DNA of 64,000 nucleotides from Agelaius tricolor (lineage: Eukaryota; Chordata; Aves; Passeriformes; Icteridae): contig JALJCS010000035.1 in assembly GCA_023055355.1 (NCBI GenBank), positions 5,959,501 to 6,023,500 on the forward strand, given 5' to 3'. Position numbers and translations under genes: made by a program. The number at the start of each line of letters is the position of its first letter. Within the stretch, counting starts at the first letter, position 1. Positions 59,188-64,000 of the stretch are shown piece by piece. The notes under the pieces were generated by a model. The model saw only the letters and a program-made list of their open reading frames with translations. It was not told where the DNA came from and made no database searches.

Positions 59188-59421
59188 TTACTGCACTGTT
59201 CTCTCTCCTTTTCTCCTGTCCCATTGTTCCTGTTACTGCTGTTCTCATTGAATGTTTCCACCTTTTTTCCCCCCCCTTCTATTTTTTTCCCCTCATTTTG
59301 TTCGTTGGGTTTGATATGCTGTCCTTTTTTTCTCTCTGTCTCTATCCCTCGCCTTTTTCCTCCTCTCTTTTTGGCTTGCTCTCTCTCTCTCTCTCTGCAT
59401 GCTATACACCACCCTTCCTAG
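59188..59421 (+). promoter_or_regulatory. Polypyrimidine tract with CT repeat and TGCATG upstream of exon 34
   Basis: The tract is rich in CTCTCT, TTCTCC and TTTTTCC elements of the kind bound by PTBP1/2 (established), with (CT)n at 59379-59396. A TGCATG hexamer at 59396-59401 lies 20 nt before the exon. RBFOX sites directly upstream of an exon usually repress it (established). Exon 34 is reported as alternative in human (recalled); a role here is inference. Confidence 0.6.
59379..59396. repeat. (CT)n microsatellite
   Basis: About nine CT units, part of the pyrimidine tract upstream of exon 34. Confidence 0.85.
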
Positions 59422-59562
59422 GAAAGGCACTTGTTTGATACCATATCACTGCTGATCCAGGAATCTCTGGAAGGAGAGCTGAAGCTGATGGACAACCTGT
59501 CAGGCTCTGTGTGCCATCATTATGCCCTCCCAGCTCCCGAATATTACAACTCTGAGAACCAG
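59422..59562 (+). CDS. CACNA1G: Exon 34: C-terminal cytoplasmic segment
   Basis: A 141-nt exon with 47 codons, phase 0 at both ends, encoding [30 protein letters not shown], then CHHYALPAPEYYNSENQ. It aligns with human [26 protein letters not shown] (recalled) and then diverges. The [10 protein letters not shown] helix is the conserved anchor. Being frame-neutral, flanked by a PTB-type tract and followed by a weak donor (GTTAAT), it is a good candidate for regulated skipping, as reported for human exon 34. Confidence 0.92.
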
Positions 59563-62500
59563 GTTAATATTCCTAATTTCCTGCAAAGTCTCCATCCAAA
59601 CTCAATTTGACTGAGACCTTTAATAGCAAGTTAAAGTTCTTTATGTAATGCAGTCACAGGGATTGGGAAGCATAAGTCACTTTGGCTTTTTCTGTGGGAT
59701 TAGATGATGTTGTATATCAAGGCAAGAGGAAGAGAACATGCTCGGACTTTCCCTTTCCCCTTTCAACACAGTAAGAATTTTTTCATTGGGATTTACAGTT
59801 CATGGGTGTTAGAGGGGAAATGTGCAAAATTCCATCTCCATCCTTCAGTGTGGTTCTTATATTTGGCTTCCTGCTCCTAAGCAGGGCTCCACAGCAATGT
59901 CAGGGAATGTCTGCAGAGCCTGCAGTGTGAGGTTTTCTCAGAGCAGAGCCTGAGTTGCTGGGGTTCATCCAATGATCTCTGTGTTCTGTGCCTACTTGTA
60001 CTGCATGAAAATCCAGTTTTGAAAGGTTTTCCTAAACAGCCTTCTTGCAAATGGGTCACTGTAAACTAGATCCTCATCTCTGATCTAGTGAATTTGGGAG
60101 GGGAGGCAGCCCTTAATGATGCACAGAAGTAACTGTGTGCTTCAGTGCTTTCTCAAGCAGACAGTGCTTGTTTAAAATTAGTCCACTTATTTCCTAGAAT
60201 AAAATACCTACTTTTTGAAGTGCATTGTTCTTTAGAGCAAATATTTTCCCTAAAAGACAGCAGTGACCATGATAACAATTCAAGCATACCTATTTTTTGC
60301 TGCAGTTGGAATTGAGCAAATTCCATATTTCTTGATCTATTCCCCCCTCTCCCCCCACCCCCCAACCCCGTCTAAAAATAGCAGAAGTCTTCGTGTTAAA
60401 TCAGTGTGCTTGTTTATGAGCTCACTGACACTCTAAATTACCCAACTTTTGATGGTTCATTAGAGGAAAGGAACAAGCTTAGGTAAAATGAAATCCTACT
60501 GCAGATCTTTATATAGCAGGATAACATGTCTCCCTCTGATTGCTCCATATTGCATCCCAGGGTCTATTAAGCTATAGGAAGTGGTTGTCTCTAATAATTG
60601 CCAGAGGAATAGAGATCGTAGCTTTGGCAAGGAAGACAGAGGGTCGGTAGGAAACTCAGTGAGAGCTGGTTGAAAATTTTTTGTCACAACATTTTTCATC
60701 AGAAAGTGCTGCTGCAACAAAAAAATGGCTTTGTTCTGACATTTTTGTAATGAAAAAATATAGCATTCCAGTTTGCAATGGCTTTTTCTTTTAAAATTTA
60801 AGCATTCCCCCCCCGTCTATAATTAGAACTGGTCTAAATCAGCTAGATGATTCCAACAAAATGTTTTGACAGCTTCAAACTCAATTTTGGATTTGGGAAG
60901 GCTGAAGTGGGGTGATGTTTTGTTTACATTTTGGCTTTTCTGTTCACACCATTTGTCATGTTCTCAGGCAACTCAGGAATTCAGAGCAGTGCTGGGACTT
61001 GATGAAAGCAACCTGATTAATAGCAGCTCCTAGCAGGGCAGTTCCAGCAAGCAGGAGCTGCTGGAGTCCACCATGCTGCTGCACAGCTTTTTTCTGGCTC
61101 TGGTTGGTGGGTCCCTTTTAGGGATTCCTGTCCTTAGGCCGGCAGCCTTCACAGTGATGCCTTTTAGGGGAGCCTCATATTAAATCAGGGGCTCCAAATC
61201 ATCTCTCTTATCCATTGCCAGCAGATAAGTGTGCTAGAAGAGATATCAGAGCTGAGGTTAGATGAGAGGAGCCCGTCCCTCTTACTTATCTCAGCTGAAT
61301 TTTGAGACTCTCCAGGCTCACTCATCGCTGGGTTTGTTCCATCCTGCGGCTGCCATTTCTAAGAGTGAGAAAACCCAGTCCTTTGACAACTTCAATGCAA
61401 GAGATCTGGGCCTCTCTGTTTTCTCTTGGAAGATTTATTGCTGCTGAAAGACTTTTCAAGCACAGAAGATGGCAAAAAAATGCACAGTGAGAAATGAAAA
61501 GGAAGCACCTGGTACTTACCTAGAGCAGGCAGCCCCTGCGAGCATGAGCTGGGTTTGGAGGTTACCTGGTGAAATGCCATTCCTGGTGTCATAAGCACTG
61601 TATCCAGGGAGGGGATCTGGGGAGAACTGAGCCTGCTGCAGGGCAGACACCCCCTCTTACAGTGCCTGGCAGCAGAACTGCTGCTCTGGGGGAGATGCCA
61701 CTTGTCCTCTTTTCCCCCTCTTTTTCCTCCAAAATCTGAAGTGACATTTTCACATTTCTTATAAAAAGACCTCTGTTTCTAGGGAGAGAGCTTCCTCAAT
61801 GATTTGATAAGGCCATTCATAGATTGTTTGAATGTCTTCAGTGGGAATCCATGTGCGCAAGATGCATGAAAACAGGAGCGTGGCTGTGTAGAGCCGATTC
61901 CCAAGTCAGGATTTCTCAGCGCCAGAGGAGACAGCTGGGACCAGGTCTGAGGGACATTTGGGGGCTGAAAAAAGCATTTGGCTCTTTTAGTAGGTCAGTT
62001 ATTGGTGCCACTGGTGTCACTGGCTTATAGCCAACCAAAATGAGCTGAAAGCACCAGAAAGGTGTTTGCTGACCAAAATAAAGTTTTAAGTTTCTCCCTG
62101 TGCCCTTTTATCTGTGAGGAAGTGAATTATGGTCCCACCTGCCTCTTGGTGGGGGAAGGGGGAGTGGTGGGGGAAAGTGGTCCCTGCAGCCTCCCTGGGG
62201 CACAGGGAAAGGCACACTCCATACCCCACCCAAAAATATGGTGTTGTTGTTGGGGAGTCTTTGGAGACTCAACAAGTTTATCTTAGAAACCAGGATGGTT
62301 ACTGGGGGGAATAACTTCAGAGAAATCAGATCTTGAAACCTCTTGTGTTTGATCACAGCCAAGAGGATTAATCTCTCTATTATGAAAGCAGTGTTACTTT
62401 TGCTTATTGATGTAGACAAAAGAACGGCAAAATACAGTGCTAGCATTAGTGTATGGTTTTAAACCCTCTCCCAGATCCTTGGTAAGCACTAAAGTATGAA

Positions 62501-62713
62501 TGTCCCACTCCTTTTTTAATTTCTTCATTATATTTAATTTCTTTAATGTTCTGTCCCTGGTAACAATGTGTATGATGTAGCTCTCCAACTGCAGGGATAT
62601 TGCTTTAGTGTCTAGAAGTATTTAGATTATGATACTTTTTTTTTCTTTTTTTAATTTTCTTTTCCGAAAGATTTGTGTCCTGGTTTCTTATGTTTAATCA
62701 TTTCTCCCTTTAG
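59563..62713 (+). other. Intron 34 (3.2 kb)
   Basis: Donor GTTAAT and acceptor TTTCTCCCTTTAG. Short C-runs occur near 60341-60370 and 60808-60815, and T-rich sequence at 62637-62665. No repeat family or exon was recognised. Confidence 0.82.
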
Positions 62714-62848
62714 ATCCCTCTAGCTGAGATGGAGGCTCTATCTCTGACGTCAGATATTCTCTCTGAAAAGTCCTGGTCCTTAGCTCTGACGGATGACTCT
62801 TTTCCTGATGACATTAACACACACTTACTTAATGCTCTGGAAAGCAAT
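62714..62848 (+). CDS. CACNA1G: Exon 35: C-terminal cytoplasmic segment
   Basis: The exon has 45 codons, [45 protein letters not shown], phase 0 at both ends. It matches human [45 protein letters not shown] (recalled), the most conserved block of the distal tail. The 3' boundary is inferred from that alignment and uses donor GTACAT, a weak site. If it is not used, seven more codons lead to a stop at 62870-62872. The next exon (human MQPHPTELPG region) is not in the window. Confidence 0.9.
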
Positions 62849-64000
62849 GTACATACACTGGTCACTGTGTAGTCTGATGTTTACAGGGTTCGAAATACTG
62901 CTCCCATCTCTCTGCAGCTGCCTAATGGCATTTCCAGTTCTAGCCCCTTCCCAAATAGCACCAACCTCTTCCCTGAACAGGATGCTGTCCTTAATGCCAT
63001 TAGGTCCTGGGTTTTGTCACTCTTGTCCACAATCTTGGCTCCTTGCAAGGAATGAGTGGTTGTTTCATTTTTTCTTTTTGGTGTCTTATGTATAAACAAT
63101 GTGTTTTCTACAAGTAAAATAAGTAGTAAAAATAAAGAGGCTTTGGAAAGCAGCAAGGTTGAAATTTCCTCCCCATCTGAAACAAATCAGTGATGAGCTA
63201 ATGACCCATGTCCTCTACTGAAGGGTCAGCCCTAACACTTTGATTTGGAGTGGATTTTTGTCATTATGAACACAGGCACCACAAGGCTTTTTGCATGATT
63301 GGTGCCAGACCGTTTCTTTTACAAATATCAAATGGGGATCTCTCCAAGATGATACTTGTTTCACAAAATCTTTCTAGCAGCCACTATGCTGAAAAAATTT
63401 TAAAAATTGACTATTCAGTGTTTTTTTGACTGACATAACCAGTATTTTGAACCCTGCCTTCACTATCTCCTCTTTGAAACATTAGACATTTTTAGCTGTG
63501 TAACAGTCAAGTGCTTTTTTTCTGCTGTACAACAGACATAACTCCTTTCTCAAAATTTTAGATCATTCTTGTTTTCTTTGTTGTTGTTCATGTACCTACC
63601 TTTGGATGTTTGTGTTGTTCATAAATTTTCTGCCATATTAGTTGAATGTCATCCTAATTAGCACTTATTTGAGAAAAATTTCTTAAACCGTGACAATATT
63701 TCCCATCATGCTTCATGGCATCCTGTGCAAAAGATTTTGTGGACTCCATTTTACTTCTTGTATGAGGCTTTTTGTTTCAAAATTAGTATGGAGAGTTGGA
63801 CAGAAGAGAAACCCTCCTAGTTTTGAATCAGATTAGACAATCTTGTTTGACAGCACTGCAAAGTCTCAAAGGTACAGCCAGGAAAGATGTTTTTTCTCCC
63901 CTCTCCAAAAAAAAGGCGAAACTGTGTTGAACAAAGGGGTTTGTGAATTTTTATCCATACCAAAAAGTTTTTGGTCACAACAGTTGCCCAAACCCCTGAA
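62849..64000 (+). other. Intron 35, 5' part, with possible cryptic 3' end
   Basis: No further exon was recognised to the end of the window. It contains an in-frame stop at 62870-62872 if exon 35 is not spliced, and a consensus AATAAA hexamer at 63131-63136. The rest is T-rich unique-looking sequence. Confidence 0.8.

Larger units (their letters stand above)
57155..59421 (+). other. Intron 33 (2.3 kb) with long pyrimidine tract
   Basis: Donor GTGAGA and acceptor CACCCTTCCTAG. The last 230 nt are dominated by C and T, ending in a CT repeat and TGCATG. Elsewhere nothing was recognised; the 58062-58415 open frame has no family resemblance that I can see. Confidence 0.85.
1..64000 (+). other. CACNA1G: CACNA1G gene, internal part (human exons 10-35 equivalent)
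   Basis: This entry is the gene-level view. Twenty-six exons encode domain II from S2 onward, the II-III linker, domain III, the III-IV linker, domain IV and the proximal C-terminus of a four-domain voltage-gated calcium channel. The selectivity-filter residues visible are Glu (II), Asp (III) and Asp (IV), matching the EEDD filter of T-type channels rather than the EEEE of L/N/P/Q types. Cav3.1 is preferred over Cav3.2 and Cav3.3 because of the III pore loop [12 protein letters not shown], the alternative KEKQMA segment, the LMLDD cassette exon and the [14 protein letters not shown]-terminal motif, all of which I know from Cav3.1. The protein sits in the plasma membrane and carries transient calcium current near resting potential. 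The start codon, domain I, distal C-terminus and stop codon are not in the window. Exon numbers are inferred by anchoring to recalled human exons 25/26 and 34/35. Confidence 0.97.

Noticed and set aside
9634..62848. Assignment to CACNA1H or CACNA1I instead of CACNA1G
   Set aside because: The domain III loop [25 protein letters not shown], the LMLDD cassette and [13 protein letters not shown] all fit Cav3.1; recalled Cav3.2 sequence differs at these positions.

Overview
This is vertebrate genomic DNA, most likely from a bird. Three truncated CR1 LINE tails carry the AGGTCCCTTCCAACCC and ATTCTATGAT 3' signature. Old tRNA-derived and palindromic amniote repeats are present, no mammalian SINEs are seen, and some introns are very short (78, 129, 252 and 297 nt). 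Another sauropsid (crocodilian, turtle) cannot be excluded from the sequence alone. I found no microbial features, operons, CRISPR array or complete second gene.

The window lies inside one gene on the + strand: CACNA1G, the pore-forming alpha-1G subunit of the Cav3.1 T-type (low-voltage-activated) calcium channel. I resolved 26 consecutive coding exons between 9634 and 62848. Every junction is GT-AG and every phase matches. With the short form of exon 25 and with exon 26 included, they join into 1254 open codons. Anchoring on the exon 25/26 and exon 34/35 regions of the human gene makes these the equivalents of human exons 10 to 35; that numbering is from memory. The 5' part (domain I, most of the I-II linker, segment IIS1) and the distal C-terminus lie outside the window.

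Layout: 1-9633 is intron upstream of exon 10. 9634-12561 holds domain II (S2 to S6, filter Glu at 12418-12420). 16763-26657 holds the long cytoplasmic II-III linker, with a CpG-rich block at 20265-20780. 27806-42627 holds domain III (filter Asp at 41796-41798). 42414-51046 holds the III-IV linker with the alternative 25C donor and cassette exon 26. 50895-57154 holds domain IV (filter Asp at 56534-56536). 56810-62848 encodes the proximal C-terminus. 62849-64000 is intron or a possible alternative 3' end.

The sequences that stand out concern splicing. Tandem donors 21 nt apart precede a conserved cassette exon. Five TGCATG (RBFOX-type) hexamers lie in the 2.4-kb intron after those donors. A long pyrimidine tract with TGCATG sits just before exon 34. 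A CR1 tail appears to supply the branch point of exon 33. Three introns have lengths divisible by three and no in-frame stop, so their retention would not break the frame. I see no previously undescribed biological system here; the regulatory observations are the most testable leads.
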